Assembly (NCBI RefSeq): GCF_024399335.1
Contig: NZ_CP075339.1
Location: 1-64,000, forward strand
Direction: 5' to 3'
Source of the DNA: Leucobacter aridicollis
GTDB lineage: Bacteria; Actinomycetota; Actinomycetes; Actinomycetales; Microbacteriaceae
DNA: 64,000 nt
Shown: in pieces, positions 1-13,407 of the stretch
Layout of the letters: each line of letters starts with the position of its first letter
Position numbering within the stretch: the first letter of the stretch is position 1
Notes under the pieces: generated by a model
Seen by the model: the letters and a program-made list of their open reading frames with translations, nothing else
Told to the model about the DNA's origin: nothing
Database searches by the model: none
Translations under genes and position numbers: made by a program

Positions 1-1422
1 ATGTCTGACGAAGAACTCACCGAACTCTGGGAAGAGATTAAGCGTCATGTAAACGCTGATCTCTCCGTTGGACCCGTCTATGGGGCACAGTTGTTGCTCG
101 CCACTCCGCGGGGTGTTGCAGCGGGCACGCTCTACCTTGCGGTCCAAACTGATTTCACCTTGAAGCTGCTAGACGGCCGCCTTCGCCCGCCGATCATGGG
201 CGCTCTCGCCGGCCTCACGACGGCAGAGAGTATCGACAATTTCGTTGTGATTGTTGATGAAGACGCGGTGCCGGCCCCCGAGCCGGAGGCGTTTGAGCGG
301 AGCGAGTTTGTTTCGCCGCCGGCCCAGGTACGCGTCGACCGACCAATTCAGGAGCCGCGAAGCAGGCACGCCGCGGCAGTTCCATATGAGGATCCGCACC
401 TGAACGAGAAGTACGACTTTGATTCGTTCGTGATCGGCCAGTCCAACAGGCTTGCGCATGCGGCAGCGCTGGCGGTATCTGAATCTCCGGCTCAGTCATA
501 CAATCCACTGTTCATTTATGGCGACTCAGGGCTTGGCAAGACTCACTTGCTTCACGCTATCGGCCATTACTCCCGAGAGCTGTTCCCTGAGATCCGAGTT
601 CGTTACGTGAGTTCTGAGGACTTCACCAACGATTTCATCAATTCGATCGCGAACAACCAGGGTGCCCAGTTCCAAGATCGCTATCGCAACGTCGATGTCT
701 TGCTCGTCGACGATATTCAGTTCCTTGAGGGTAAAGCGGAGACACAAGAAGCGTTTTTCCATACTTTCAACACGTTGCACAGCCATAACAAGCAGGTGGT
801 CATCACGAGCGACGTGCAACCGAAGCAGCTGCGAGGCTTCGAGGAGCGGATCACGTCTCGTTTTGAGTGGGGGTTGTTGACTGACATCCAGGCGCCCGAC
901 CTCGAAACGCGAATCGCAATTCTCCGCAAGAAGGCTCAGCGCGAGCACCTTGACGTCGATGACGCAATTCTCGAGTTCATCGCCTCGAAATTCTCGTCAA
1001 ACATTCGTGAGCTCGAGGGAACCCTCATTCGCGTGACGGCGTATGCCAACCTCAACCGGCAGCGCATCGACATGCCCCTGGTGAAAACAGTCTTGAAAGA
1101 CCTCATCTCGATCGATAGCGACAACGAGGTGCAGCCCACAGACATCATTAGCCGAACCGCCGAGTACTTCGATCTTTCAGTCGACGAGCTCTATGGCCCG
1201 TCACGCGCTCAGCAGATTGCGTTGGCCAGGCAGATCGCAATGTATCTCTGCCGCGAGCTGACCCAGCTGTCACTTCCGAAGATTGGCCAGCTCTTCGGTG
1301 GACGTGATCACACAACGGTGATGTATGCCCACAAGAAGATTGCCCAGCTCATTACCGAGCGGCGCTCCGTGTACAACCAGGTGTCTGAACTCACCACGAG
1401 AGTAAGGCAGAACGGGCGGTGA
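1..1422 (+). CDS. dnaA: Chromosomal replication initiator protein DnaA
   Basis: DnaA is the AAA+ ATPase that binds DnaA boxes and opens oriC. The 473-residue protein shows an N-terminal domain I (about 1-85), a short linker, and an AAA+ core with Walker [10 protein letters not shown] at 174-182 and Walker B LLVDDIQF at 234-241. The C-terminal helix-turn-helix carries the DnaA signature [13 protein letters not shown] near residues 433-445. Length is normal for Microbacteriaceae. The start is the first base of the window, so its promoter is not visible. The origin follows directly downstream, the usual actinobacterial arrangement. Confidence 0.98.
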   Translation: MSDEELTELWEEIKRHVNADLSVGPVYGAQLLLATPRGVAAGTLYLAVQTDFTLKLLDGRLRPPIMGALAGLTTAESIDNFVVIVDEDAVPAPEPEAFERSEFVSPPAQVRVDRPIQEPRSRHAAAVPYEDPHLNEKYDFDSFVIGQSNRLAHAAALAVSESPAQSYNPLFIYGDSGLGKTHLLHAIGHYSRELFPEIRVRYVSSEDFTNDFINSIANNQGAQFQDRYRNVDVLLVDDIQFLEGKAETQEAFFHTFNTLHSHNKQVVITSDVQPKQLRGFEERITSRFEWGLLTDIQAPDLETRIAILRKKAQREHLDVDDAILEFIASKFSSNIRELEGTLIRVTAYANLNRQRIDMPLVKTVLKDLISIDSDNEVQPTDIISRTAEYFDLSVDELYGPSRAQQIALARQIAMYLCRELTQLSLPKIGQLFGGRDHTTVMYAHKKIAQLITERRSVYNQVSELTTRVRQNGR

Positions 1423-1445
1423 CACTCCACAACCCACAGGCCCCC

Positions 1446-1464
1446 TGTGGATAACTGTGGATAA
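1446..1464 (-). promoter_or_regulatory. Tandem DnaA boxes
   Basis: Two TGTGGATAA motifs at 1446-1454 and 1456-1464 are the reverse complement of the consensus TTATCCACA. They are one base apart, which would place two DnaA molecules side by side. Confidence 0.85.
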
Positions 1465-1611
1465 CTTCGCAAAAATGTGGAGGGTTCGGGTTCGGCTGTG
1501 AATTACAGGATTTTTGTGAGTTTGCCGTCTTCATGCGGATCTGCGGCTATCCACCCCTTGCAAACAAGTCACATGGGTGTAGTTCCAAGGCAGGACAAGG
1601 GAACGACCAAG

Positions 1612-1620
1612 TTATCCACA
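1612..1620 (+). promoter_or_regulatory. DnaA box next to the unwinding region
   Basis: Perfect consensus TTATCCACA in forward orientation, directly before the AT-rich segment of the origin. Confidence 0.85.
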
Positions 1621-1633
1621 GTTTCCACAGCCC

Positions 1634-1645
1634 TTATTACTATTA
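1634..1645 (-). promoter_or_regulatory. DnaA-trio-like element
   Basis: Four in-phase triplets (TTA TTA CTA TTA on the plus strand) read 3'-AAT-AAT-GAT-AAT-5' on the other strand, matching the DnaA-trio pattern 3'-(G/A)A(T/A)-5'. They follow a DnaA box and a short GC patch (CAGCCC, 1628-1633), the order described for basal unwinding systems. The functional role is inferred. Confidence 0.5.
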
Positions 1646-1769
1646 CAAGTTTTCTAATTCTTGTAAGCGACTCAATCACGCTCCGCTTCGCACCGGCCGG
1701 TTTCACCAAACACCAAGGTGTGCAAAGATTGTGGGGCTGGCGCCCCGTGCGCCTATGAAGGGAAAACAC

Positions 1770-2912
1770 ATGCGATTCACCGTCAACCGTGACGTGTTCA
1801 GCGACGCAGTGTCGTTCGCGGTGAAGTTGCTTCCTCAGCGCCCGACACAGCCGCTGCTGAGTGGAGTGCTTCTTCACGCCGAGGACGCTGAGCTCACTAT
1901 TTCGTCTTTCGATTACGAAGTGTCGGCCCGCACGGGTGTTGTCGCCGATGTCGCTGAGGCAGGTAGGGCACTTGTCTCTGGTCGCCTTCTTGGTGAAATC
2001 GCGCAACGACTGCCGCACGCCGACGTTCAAGTTTCCCTTCTTGAAAGCCGTGTAGAAGTACGCTGCGGAAGTGCATCCTTCAGTCTTCCGGCTATGCCTG
2101 TCGAAGAGTATCCGCAGGTTCCTGTCGTTGATTCAGTCTCAGGCGCAGTTCCAGCGCAGGACTTTGCTGACGCAGTGGCGCAGGTGTCTCTTGCGGCCTC
2201 AAAGGACGACGTAACGCCCGTCATTACGGGTGTCCAGTTCGAAGTTTCTGAAAACTCACTCACGCTCACCGCAACTGATCGCTACCGTGTTGCAACTCGT
2301 GGCCTCGACTGGGAAGATCGCGGTGCAGGCGAGCATCTCAGCGCTTTGGTTCCGTCGAAGATTGTCACGGAGGTCGGCAAGACTTTCTCAAACGACGGCG
2401 AAGTGCGAATCACGATCGTCAAAGATGGCGAGCGCGAACTCATCGCTTTCACTGGCGGAAGCAAGACGGTTACGTCGCTGCTCATTAAGGGTAACTACCC
2501 GCCGGTTGGGCGCTTGTTCCCTGAGAACGTCGATAACTACGCAGTCGTAAATACCGCCGAGCTCATTGAAGCCGTTGGTCGTGTTGGTCTGGTCCTCGAA
2601 CGCGAAGCAGCGCTTCGCTTTTCCTTTGCTGAAGGCGCGGTGATGCTTGAGGCAGCCGGCACTGAGTCAGCTCAGGCAGTTGAAAGTGTTGACGTCCACC
2701 TGCAGGGTGACGAGATGATCGTCTCCCTCAAGCCTCAGTTCTTGCTTGACGGACTTCGTTCGACTCATTCGGAGTTCGCACGGATCGCATTCACGCGAAC
2801 CGATAACCCTGGCAAGCCCGGGCCGGTGCTCATCACGAGCCAGCGCAGCAAGGACGAAGCCGACGATGCTAGTTTCCGGTATCTGCTGCAGCCGAACCTA
2901 CTGCTCCGCTAG
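1770..2912 (+). CDS. dnaN: DNA polymerase III subunit beta (sliding clamp)
   Basis: The clamp encircles DNA and tethers the replicative polymerase. The start MRFTVNRDVFSDAV is chosen because AAGGGA lies a few bases upstream and because it matches the family N-terminus; an in-frame ATG at 1755 and a longer open frame into oriC are unlikely. The 380-residue product has the usual three clamp repeats and ends in the typical hydrophobic segment YLLQPNLLLR. recF follows after three bases, so the two are probably cotranscribed. Confidence 0.97.
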   Translation: MRFTVNRDVFSDAVSFAVKLLPQRPTQPLLSGVLLHAEDAELTISSFDYEVSARTGVVADVAEAGRALVSGRLLGEIAQRLPHADVQVSLLESRVEVRCGSASFSLPAMPVEEYPQVPVVDSVSGAVPAQDFADAVAQVSLAASKDDVTPVITGVQFEVSENSLTLTATDRYRVATRGLDWEDRGAGEHLSALVPSKIVTEVGKTFSNDGEVRITIVKDGERELIAFTGGSKTVTSLLIKGNYPPVGRLFPENVDNYAVVNTAELIEAVGRVGLVLEREAALRFSFAEGAVMLEAAGTESAQAVESVDVHLQGDEMIVSLKPQFLLDGLRSTHSEFARIAFTRTDNPGKPGPVLITSQRSKDEADDASFRYLLQPNLLLR

Positions 2913-2915
2913 ACA

Positions 2916-4091
2916 ATGAGGGTCGCTCACCTTTCACTCGGCGACTTTCGGAATTACGCGGCTGCCGAGCTGACACTGCATGAGGGCCCGAACCTCATCA
3001 TTGGTAAGAACGGCCAGGGGAAGACAAACCTCGTCGAGGCAATTTCTTACTTTGCGACGCTGAGATCGCATCGCGTCTCTACTGACTCTGCGATGATTCG
3101 TGCCGAAAGGCCGGCCGCAATCTTGCGGATGAGGGTCGTGGCTGGCGACCGGGATGTGCTGCTTGAAACACAGCTCAACCGGGTTGGAGCGAATCGTGCC
3201 CAGGTAAACGGCAACATGGTGCGCTCGCGTGTGTTAACGCGGTGGTTCACGTCGATTATGTTTGCGCCTGAAGACCTCAGCATTGTTCGAGGTGAGCCCG
3301 CGGTGAGACGACGCTTCATGGACGACGCGCTCATCGCGCGCTTGCCCGTTGCCGCAGGGGTGATTGCTGACTACGAGCGTGTGGTTCGGCAGCGAACATC
3401 ACTCCTCAAATCAGCGCGATCCGCGTCGCGGGGGACCGCGGCACTGCAAGCGACGCTTGAAGTCTGGGACGAGCAGCTGATTGAGCACGGGGTAAAGATC
3501 ATGCTTGCGCGACGTGAGCTCGTTGCCGACCTGCGTCAACCACTCATTGACGCCTACTCAAACCTCGTTGACGCGGATCATGCGCCGGGCTTAGCTCTGA
3601 GCGAGTCCGTCTACGACAGCGTAGATGATGTTTCACGTGGAACGACGGGACTAGCCACCGGCGATCAGGTTTCACGTGAAACACTCGCGTCGGATTTTCG
3701 CAGCGCACTGAGTGCCGTTCGGTCGCGGGAGATTGAGCGGGGTGTGACTCTCGTCGGGCCTCATCGAGATGACATGGTGTTGGCCCTGAACGCACTGCCT
3801 GTCCGTGGTTACGCGAGCCACGGAGAGTCTTGGTCGTTCGCGCTCTCCTTGAAGATCGCCCTTGCCACAGTGATTCGAGCAGAGTCACCGGCCGGCGACC
3901 CAGTGATTATCCTCGACGATGTCTTTGCTGAACTCGACAGAGGCCGGCGTCAGCGACTGATGGCCGTCGTTGGTGACTTCGAGCAAGTCGTCGTAACAGC
4001 AGCAGTCGAGGGGGATGTGCCCGAGGGGCTTCCATGGCACCGCATTGAGGTATCTGCAGGTACGCTTCTCGAGCGAGATGCCGTTGAGTAG
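2916..4091 (+). CDS. recF: DNA replication and repair protein RecF
   Basis: RecF is an SMC-like ATPase that helps load RecA at single-strand gaps. Walker A GKNGQGKT lies at residues 30-37, and the late motif VIILDDVFAELDRGRR carries Walker B and the D-loop. The 391-residue length is normal. Two parS-like sites sit inside residues 238-256, a stretch that reads as a non-conserved loop, so the coding sequence there appears to tolerate the DNA signal. The end overlaps the next gene by 14 bp. Confidence 0.96.
   Translation: MRVAHLSLGDFRNYAAAELTLHEGPNLIIGKNGQGKTNLVEAISYFATLRSHRVSTDSAMIRAERPAAILRMRVVAGDRDVLLETQLNRVGANRAQVNGNMVRSRVLTRWFTSIMFAPEDLSIVRGEPAVRRRFMDDALIARLPVAAGVIADYERVVRQRTSLLKSARSASRGTAALQATLEVWDEQLIEHGVKIMLARRELVADLRQPLIDAYSNLVDADHAPGLALSESVYDSVDDVSRGTTGLATGDQVSRETLASDFRSALSAVRSREIERGVTLVGPHRDDMVLALNALPVRGYASHGESWSFALSLKIALATVIRAESPAGDPVIILDDVFAELDRGRRQRLMAVVGDFEQVVVTAAVEGDVPEGLPWHRIEVSAGTLLERDAVE
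3630..3643. promoter_or_regulatory. parS: parS-like ParB binding site (one mismatch)
   Basis: GTTTCACGTGGAAC differs by one base from the palindromic consensus GTTTCACGTGAAAC. It is 26 bp from a perfect copy within recF. Confidence 0.7.
3669..3682. promoter_or_regulatory. parS: parS ParB binding site (perfect)
   Basis: GTTTCACGTGAAAC is a perfect 14-bp palindrome identical to the bacterial parS core. It is about 2 kb from oriC, where chromosomal parS sites cluster. Confidence 0.88.
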
Positions 4092-4569
4092 CCCAATCGA
4101 TTCGTTCTCGACCTCCGCATATCTGCGGGCAAAGAGCGTGTGGCGCGGGAAGATTCAACGCAAGCGCCCGAGAAGAGCAGGAGACGATCCACTCTCCCGG
4201 CCGTTCGGCAGCGGCCGAGACCCGCGGTCTCTTAGCCTTGTGCTTGAGTCTGTTGTAGTAGACATGGGCTGGTCAAGCGAGCTTGAACAGGCCCGAATCA
4301 TTGAAGAATGGCCGACATTCGTCGGCATTGCCACAGCTGAGCACACGACGGTAACTGGCATCCGCGATGGAGTGCTCGAGATCCAGTGCGATTCGACGAC
4401 GTGGGCGACGGAACTTCGCAGACTTCGAGCCGAGATGCTCACTCGACTACTCACCGAGTATCCGGATTCAGATATTCGTGATCTTCGATTCAAGGCTCCC
4501 GGGGCGCCATCGTGGCGTCACGGACCACGTGTTGTACCAGGGCGAGGGCCGCGCGACACGTACGGATAG
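4078..4569 (+). CDS. DUF721 (DciA-like) protein
   Basis: The 163-residue product has a basic N-terminus (RGKIQRKRPRRAG) and a DUF721 core (SLVLESVVVDMGWSSELEQARIIEEWPTFVG... LRAEMLTRLL). DUF721 proteins at this position, between recF and gyrB, are conserved in actinobacteria and are related to DciA, a helicase-loading partner of DnaB. The start at 4078 overlaps the end of recF by 14 bp and gives a family-like length; no strong ribosome site is visible, suggesting translational coupling. The family assignment is good, the helicase-loader role is inference. Confidence 0.85.
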   Translation: MPLSSPIDSFSTSAYLRAKSVWRGKIQRKRPRRAGDDPLSRPFGSGRDPRSLSLVLESVVVDMGWSSELEQARIIEEWPTFVGIATAEHTTVTGIRDGVLEIQCDSTTWATELRRLRAEMLTRLLTEYPDSDIRDLRFKAPGAPSWRHGPRVVPGRGPRDTYG

Positions 4570-4742
4570 CGCATTCAACGCCATTCCGACGAGTGTTGAG
4601 TTTTTTCGGGGACGATCCTTCCAAAAAAACGGCCACCAGACGCCCCAGAAAGCCGTTTTGCGGGGCGATTCTTGATAGAGTTGGGGTGAAGTGTGCCTCA
4701 GGCCAAAAATGGCCCGTGGTTATCCGGGAGAGTGTGCATTAG

Positions 4743-9295
<4,553 letters not shown>

Positions 9296-9303
<8 letters not shown>

Positions 9304-9703
9304 CACAGTCGCAGACCGGCTTGCGAAGAAGACTCGCAAGAAAGCACCCGCGAAGCAGGTTCGCCTGAAGCTCGTCTACGTCGACTTCTGGTCGGCAGTG
9401 AAGTTCTCCTTCCTCGTATCCATTTGTCTTGCCATTGTCGGGATCGTGACTGCAATTCTGGTCTACGTTGTGCTGCAGACGACCGGAGTCTTCGGGCGCA
9501 TTGATGCGCTCTTCATGGACATCGTTGGCGAAGAGAACAGTTTGATGAACTTCATCGGTTTCCCGCAGGTCGCGTTCTTCTCTGTCGTCGTAGGCGTGCT
9601 CAACACGATCGTCGGTACGGCGCTTGGAGCCATCGGATCGCTCGTGTACAACCTGCTCGTGCGTGTTCTCGGCGGATTCCAGCTCGGTTTTTCGAGCAAT
9701 TAG
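9296..9703 (+). CDS. DUF3566 membrane protein
   Basis: A 135-residue protein with a basic N-terminus and two hydrophobic segments (about 39-65 and 80-125), matching the DUF3566 family that lies next to gyrA across actinobacteria (Rv0007 type). Its start codon overlaps the gyrA stop, so translation is probably coupled to gyrA. The function is not established; the constant link to gyrase is the main clue. Confidence 0.9.
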
Positions 9704-9723
9704 GCCAAAAGAGGCAACTCGAT

Positions 9724-9752
9724 TTCGCATTCTCGTCCGGAACCGGTAATGT
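9724..9752 (+). promoter_or_regulatory. Promoter of tRNA-Ile
   Basis: -35 TTCGCA (9724-9729), a 17-bp spacer and -10 TAATGT (9747-9752) would start transcription about eight bases before the tRNA. The layout and the AACCGGTA sequence at the -10 are repeated before tRNA-Ala. Confidence 0.5.
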
Positions 9753-9766
9753 TGTCTCTTGGTCAA

Positions 9767-9840
9767 GGGGCTATAGCTCAGGTGGTTAGAGCGCTTCACT
9801 GATAATGAAGAGGTCCCAGGTTCAAGTCCTGGTAGCCCCA
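9767..9840 (+). tRNA. tRNA-Ile (GAT)
   Basis: A 74-nt cloverleaf: acceptor GGGGCTA pairs with TAGCCCC, the anticodon stem CTTCA/TGAAG holds loop CTGATAA with anticodon GAT (9801-9803), and the T-loop reads TTCAAGT. No CCA is encoded. Confidence 0.97.
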
Positions 9841-9846
9841 CTGAAT

Positions 9847-9875
9847 TTCACAAAATCGGCGAAAACCGGTAGTGT
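9847..9875 (+). promoter_or_regulatory. Promoter of tRNA-Ala
   Basis: -35 TTCACA (9847-9852), 17-bp spacer, -10 TAGTGT (9870-9875), with AACCGGTAGTGTTAT closely resembling the tRNA-Ile promoter AACCGGTAATGTTGT. The two tRNAs therefore look like separate units with duplicated promoters. Confidence 0.5.
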
Positions 9876-9885
9876 TATTCACAAC

Positions 9886-9958
9886 GGGTCCTTAACTCAG
9901 TTGGTAGAGTGCCTGCTTTGCAAGCAGGATGTCGGGAGTTCGATTCTCCCAGGATCCA
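9886..9958 (+). tRNA. tRNA-Ala (TGC)
   Basis: A 73-nt cloverleaf: acceptor GGGTCCT pairs with AGGATCC (one G-T pair), anticodon stem CCTGC/GCAGG, loop TTTGCAA with anticodon TGC (9919-9921). No CCA is encoded. Confidence 0.97.
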
Positions 9959-9968
9959 CAACAGATAC

Positions 9969-10002
9969 AAGAAATGCCTCGCCTTACGGCGGGGCATTTC
10001 TT
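9969..10002 (+). terminator. Terminator after tRNA-Ala
   Basis: AAGAAATGCCTCGCC pairs with GGCGGGGCATTTCTT around a TTAC loop (15 bp, one G-T pair), followed by TTGTTGTGTG. It also stands downstream of the minus-strand carboxylase gene and may stop transcription both ways. Confidence 0.85.
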
Positions 10003-10127
10003 GTTGTGTGAGAGGGCCCGAGTTTTGTCTGGTTTCCCCGATCTACGCGACACGCCGAAGCGTGGATTTCAGCGGTCATTTTCCAAAACTTCTTCTGAAG
10101 TGCCCGAGAGGAACCCCGCAGCAGTTC

Positions 10128-10146
10128 AATGCACAAACTGTGCATT
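10128..10146. repeat. Perfect inverted repeat in the 3' intergenic region
   Basis: AATGCACA / TGTGCATT arms of 8 bp around AAC. It lies in the 219-bp gap between the tRNA terminator and the end of the carboxylase gene, where no start codon is nearby. It resembles an operator more than a terminator, since no T tract follows. Nothing else is recognisable in the gap. Confidence 0.6.
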
Positions 10147-10221
10147 CGACACGCCCGGGCCCTCAACAGTCGTGCATATTCGACTGGGGAAGGCTCGTCG
10201 GGGAATGACGTCTCGCAGCTC

Positions 10222-13200
10222 CTAGAGCGTTGCAATCCATCGCCTGGTGTCGCCAGGGTCGATGACGTCGTCGATGTCGAAGACCATTGCAGCACTCAAC
10301 GCGCGTCCCTCCTCGTAGAGATCTGCCAATAGCTCTGAGAAGCGCCTGTCGCGATCCTGCGAGCTCGAAGCCGTGGCGAGTTCTTTGGCGTATCCCAGCC
10401 TGACTGCGCCTTCGAGACCCATCGCCCCAAGCTCTCCGCTCGGCCAGGCCACCGTGAATTGGCTCTCGCGAAGGGATCCCGTCGCCATGGCCATAGCTCC
10501 AAGGCCATAACTCTTTCGAATGATGATCACCCCTACTGGCACACTAAGCCGCGCCCCGGCAGCGAACAATCCACCAAATACCTTCACTCCTGGCTCTTCC
10601 TCCGCCGCAGGTCCCACCATGAAGCCCGGTGTATCGATGAATGACACGACAGGAATGCCGTGCGCTTCGGCAAAGGTCAGATGCTCGACAAACGAACGCG
10701 CTGCCTCGACGTCAATCGCGCCACCCAGGTGCTGATTGTTGTTTGCGATAATCGCAACGGCACGTCCCTCGACTCTCGCAAGAGCTGTAATTGCGCCAGG
10801 CGCAGCAATTTCGCGAACCTCAAAGAAGGAGCCGATGTCAACGACGCTTTCAATGGTTGCACGCATACTGAAGGCGCGGAGCCTATCGTGAGGCACAGCT
10901 AAGGCAGCAGCGGTTGGATCAGGTTCGGAGAATGAATCGCTTCGATCGCCAAAGTACGCCAGAAACGATTGCGCAGCTTGAACAGCAGCAGCGTCGTCCG
11001 GGACTAAGAGATCTATTGCTCCGGTGCGCGCGTGCTGCGAGGCAGGTCCAATGTCCTCGGCGGACCATTCGCCAAGCCCTCCGCCTGCAATCATTGCGGG
11101 CCCACCCATCCCGATGTTTGCGTCCTCAGTGGCGATAATGAGGTCGCCCAGACCGGCAAGTGCGGCATTCCCAGCGAAGCACCGGCCAGAGACGATCGTC
11201 ACGATGGGGACTTTTCCCTTGAGCGAAGCGAATGCGGCGAAAGTCTGCACGCCAAGATGCGATCCTGGCGCAATGTCGGTGTCACCGGGGCGCCCTCCGC
11301 CGCCCTCTGCAAACAGAATCACGGGGAGCCGTTTGGCTGCGGCAACTTGCAGGAGTCGATCAGTCTTGGCGTGGCCCCGGGCACCCTGTGTGCCTGCCAT
11401 AACCATGTAGTCGTAGCTCATCACGACCGCTTGACGCGAGCCCACCGGCGTCTTGACGTGGCCAATGCCCCCGACGATTCCGTCGCCACTCGTGTTCTTG
11501 ATGAGCTCTGAGACCTCTCGACGTGCGGTCTGGGCCGCGATTGCCAAGGGCCCGTACTCAACGAACGATCCGGGAAGGAGGAGATCGCCAAGATTCTCTC
11601 GGGCTGTGCGGCGACCCCGCGCGTGGACGGCTGCAATGGCCTCAGGGCGCGCGTCGTCGATGGCCTTCGCATGGCGCTCGAGCACCTCTGTGATGCCCGG
11701 ATGGGGTGTACTTGTCTGGTTCGTTTGGGGGAGATGCTCCTTCTCCGCAGGAACGATTGCGAACACCGCCTGGCCGCTGGCTACCTGATCGCCGACCTCG
11801 ACAAGAGCCCGTGCGGCGTCATAGGGCGGCGAGGAGATGGCGTGATGCATCTTCATTGCTTCAATGAGCCCAAGCTCGCCAGGAGTCTCCTCGAGGGAGA
11901 CCACCGTTCCAGTGACTGGAGACACGACGACTTGTTCGCCAGGTTCGAGCACAACGGGGGGCTCAGCCTGCTGTGCATACCGAGAGCTCCAGGGTTCCTT
12001 CCGGTCGCGGGAATCATCGCGAATATCGAGCGGGGGAAGCTTCTCTCCCGACGCCGAATCGAGCAACTCCGGCAAGTGATCATCGACCCACCGGGTCGTG
12101 CTCTCACCGAGAGTCGCGCGCGAAAGCACGGCCATGAGGAACGCGGCGTTTGTCGCGACACCGGTGCATTCGAACTCCGAGAGCGCCGCTTGCGCCCGTC
12201 GTTTCAGCGTCGCAACGTCACGGCCAGAAACGATGACCTTCGCAAGTAGGGTGTCGTATCTCGTGCTGACCCGACTGCCCGGCCGCACCCACGTGTCAAT
12301 CCGGATGCCCAGCCCAGTGGGAAGGCCGAGGTGGCGAACGACACCGGCGGCGGGCTGCGGTGTTCCTTCGGCATCCATTGTCTCCGCCGCAACCCGGAGC
12401 TCGACGGCGTAACCTCCGGCTGCGGCGTCCAGGCGAGCAGGAGGGAGTTCAAGCTCGTCGAGCGAACTCCCCAGGCCTATCTCGATCTGGCACGCGACAA
12501 GATCCACACCGGTGGTGGCTTCAGTAACTGGATGTTCAACTTGGATGCGGGGGTTGACCTCGAGAAGTACCCACTCTGAGCCGTTCACGAGGAACTCGAC
12601 TGTTGCAAGCGAGGTGAAGTCAATCGCGGTCAGTAGCCGCCAGGCGGCGTCATGAATGGCCTCGCGAACCGACTCGTCGAGTCGCGGTGCGGGAGCGATC
12701 TCGATGAGCTTCTGACGCCTGCGCTGTAGTGAGCAATCTCTATCCCCAAGAGTGCGAACGCCGCCTGCCGCTCCAATGGCCTGGACCTCGATGTGACGCG
12801 CCCCGTGAATGAGTCGCTCGGCGAAGACGCGATCGTCTCCAAAACCATGCAGTGCCTCTGACCGGCAGCGGGTGAGGGCCGCAGGAAGGTCGTGTGCATC
12901 AGTGACAATCGCGATGCCGCGTCCGCCCCCGCCGGCTACGGCCTTGAGCGCTATACCTTCGGGATACCGCGAAAGCAGCTCGAGCGCAGCATCTGACGAT
13001 GTGAGTACGGCCGTCGCCTCGGGCACCGGAATGCCGAGAGCTATGGCGAGGTCACGCGTTGCGGTCTTGCTGCCGGCGGTGAGTAGAGCGTCAGGGGAGG
13101 GACCGAGGAACGTGAACCCAGCATCGGCACACGCTCGGGCGAAGTCAGCAGATTCTGAGAGAAATCCGTATCCAGGGTGAACGAGTGTGGCACCCGCCCG

Positions 13201-13407
13201 GCGTCCAGTAGCAATGATCGCCGGCCCGTCAAGATAAGCGGCCGGGCCAGAACCGGGCAGCTCGACCGCTGTGTCTGCGAGCCGAACGTGCATGCTGTCT
13301 GCGTCGTCGAGGGAATGGATGGCAACTGTCGAAAGACCGAGGTCGCGTGCCGCACGAATGATGCGCACTGCGATCTCTCCGCGATTCGCAATAAGTAGCG
13401 ATGTCAC
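10222..13407 (-). CDS. Single-chain biotin-dependent acyl-CoA carboxylase
   Basis: A 1061-residue fusion that should carboxylate an acyl-CoA using ATP, bicarbonate and biotin. Residues 1-445 form a biotin carboxylase (MTSLLIANRGEIAVRIIRA, ATP-grasp KAVAGGGGRGI, EVNPRIQVEHPVTE). Residues 487-553 form a short biotin carrier domain with the biotinylated Lys519 in EAMKM. Residues 590-1061 are a carboxyltransferase with both crotonase-like halves (SFIDTPGFMVG). The order resembles actinobacterial single-chain long-chain acyl-CoA carboxylases; the true substrate is unknown. The start is GTG, overlapping the upstream ligase stop as GTGA. Confidence 0.92.
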   Translation of the reverse strand: MTSLLIANRGEIAVRIIRAARDLGLSTVAIHSLDDADSMHVRLADTAVELPGSGPAAYLDGPAIIATGRRAGATLVHPGYGFLSESADFARACADAGFTFLGPSPDALLTAGSKTATRDLAIALGIPVPEATAVLTSSDAALELLSRYPEGIALKAVAGGGGRGIAIVTDAHDLPAALTRCRSEALHGFGDDRVFAERLIHGARHIEVQAIGAAGGVRTLGDRDCSLQRRRQKLIEIAPAPRLDESVREAIHDAAWRLLTAIDFTSLATVEFLVNGSEWVLLEVNPRIQVEHPVTEATTGVDLVACQIEIGLGSSLDELELPPARLDAAAGGYAVELRVAAETMDAEGTPQPAAGVVRHLGLPTGLGIRIDTWVRPGSRVSTRYDTLLAKVIVSGRDVATLKRRAQAALSEFECTGVATNAAFLMAVLSRATLGESTTRWVDDHLPELLDSASGEKLPPLDIRDDSRDRKEPWSSRYAQQAEPPVVLEPGEQVVVSPVTGTVVSLEETPGELGLIEAMKMHHAISSPPYDAARALVEVGDQVASGQAVFAIVPAEKEHLPQTNQTSTPHPGITEVLERHAKAIDDARPEAIAAVHARGRRTARENLGDLLLPGSFVEYGPLAIAAQTARREVSELIKNTSGDGIVGGIGHVKTPVGSRQAVVMSYDYMVMAGTQGARGHAKTDRLLQVAAAKRLPVILFAEGGGGRPGDTDIAPGSHLGVQTFAAFASLKGKVPIVTIVSGRCFAGNAALAGLGDLIIATEDANIGMGGPAMIAGGGLGEWSAEDIGPASQHARTGAIDLLVPDDAAAVQAAQSFLAYFGDRSDSFSEPDPTAAALAVPHDRLRAFSMRATIESVVDIGSFFEVREIAAPGAITALARVEGRAVAIIANNNQHLGGAIDVEAARSFVEHLTFAEAHGIPVVSFIDTPGFMVGPAAEEEPGVKVFGGLFAAGARLSVPVGVIIIRKSYGLGAMAMATGSLRESQFTVAWPSGELGAMGLEGAVRLGYAKELATASSSQDRDRRFSELLADLYEEGRALSAAMVFDIDDVIDPGDTRRWIATL

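Larger units (their letters stand above)
1423..1769. other. oriC: Replication origin oriC (dnaA-dnaN intergenic region)
   Basis: This 347-bp gap between dnaA and dnaN has two tandem perfect DnaA boxes in reverse orientation, a forward perfect box, near-matches (for example TATCCACC near 1548), and an AT-rich stretch at about 1632-1680 that contrasts with the GC-rich surroundings. An inverted repeat TTACAAG (1643-1649) / CTTGTAA (1660-1666) lies in the AT-rich part. Position between dnaA and dnaN is where actinobacterial origins are found. The box count visible by eye is low compared with Streptomyces, so degenerate boxes are probably also used. Confidence 0.88.

Noticed and set aside
1533..1769. 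N-terminal extension of dnaN into the origin
   Set aside because: It would translate through DnaA boxes; the family N-terminus and ribosome site are at 1770.
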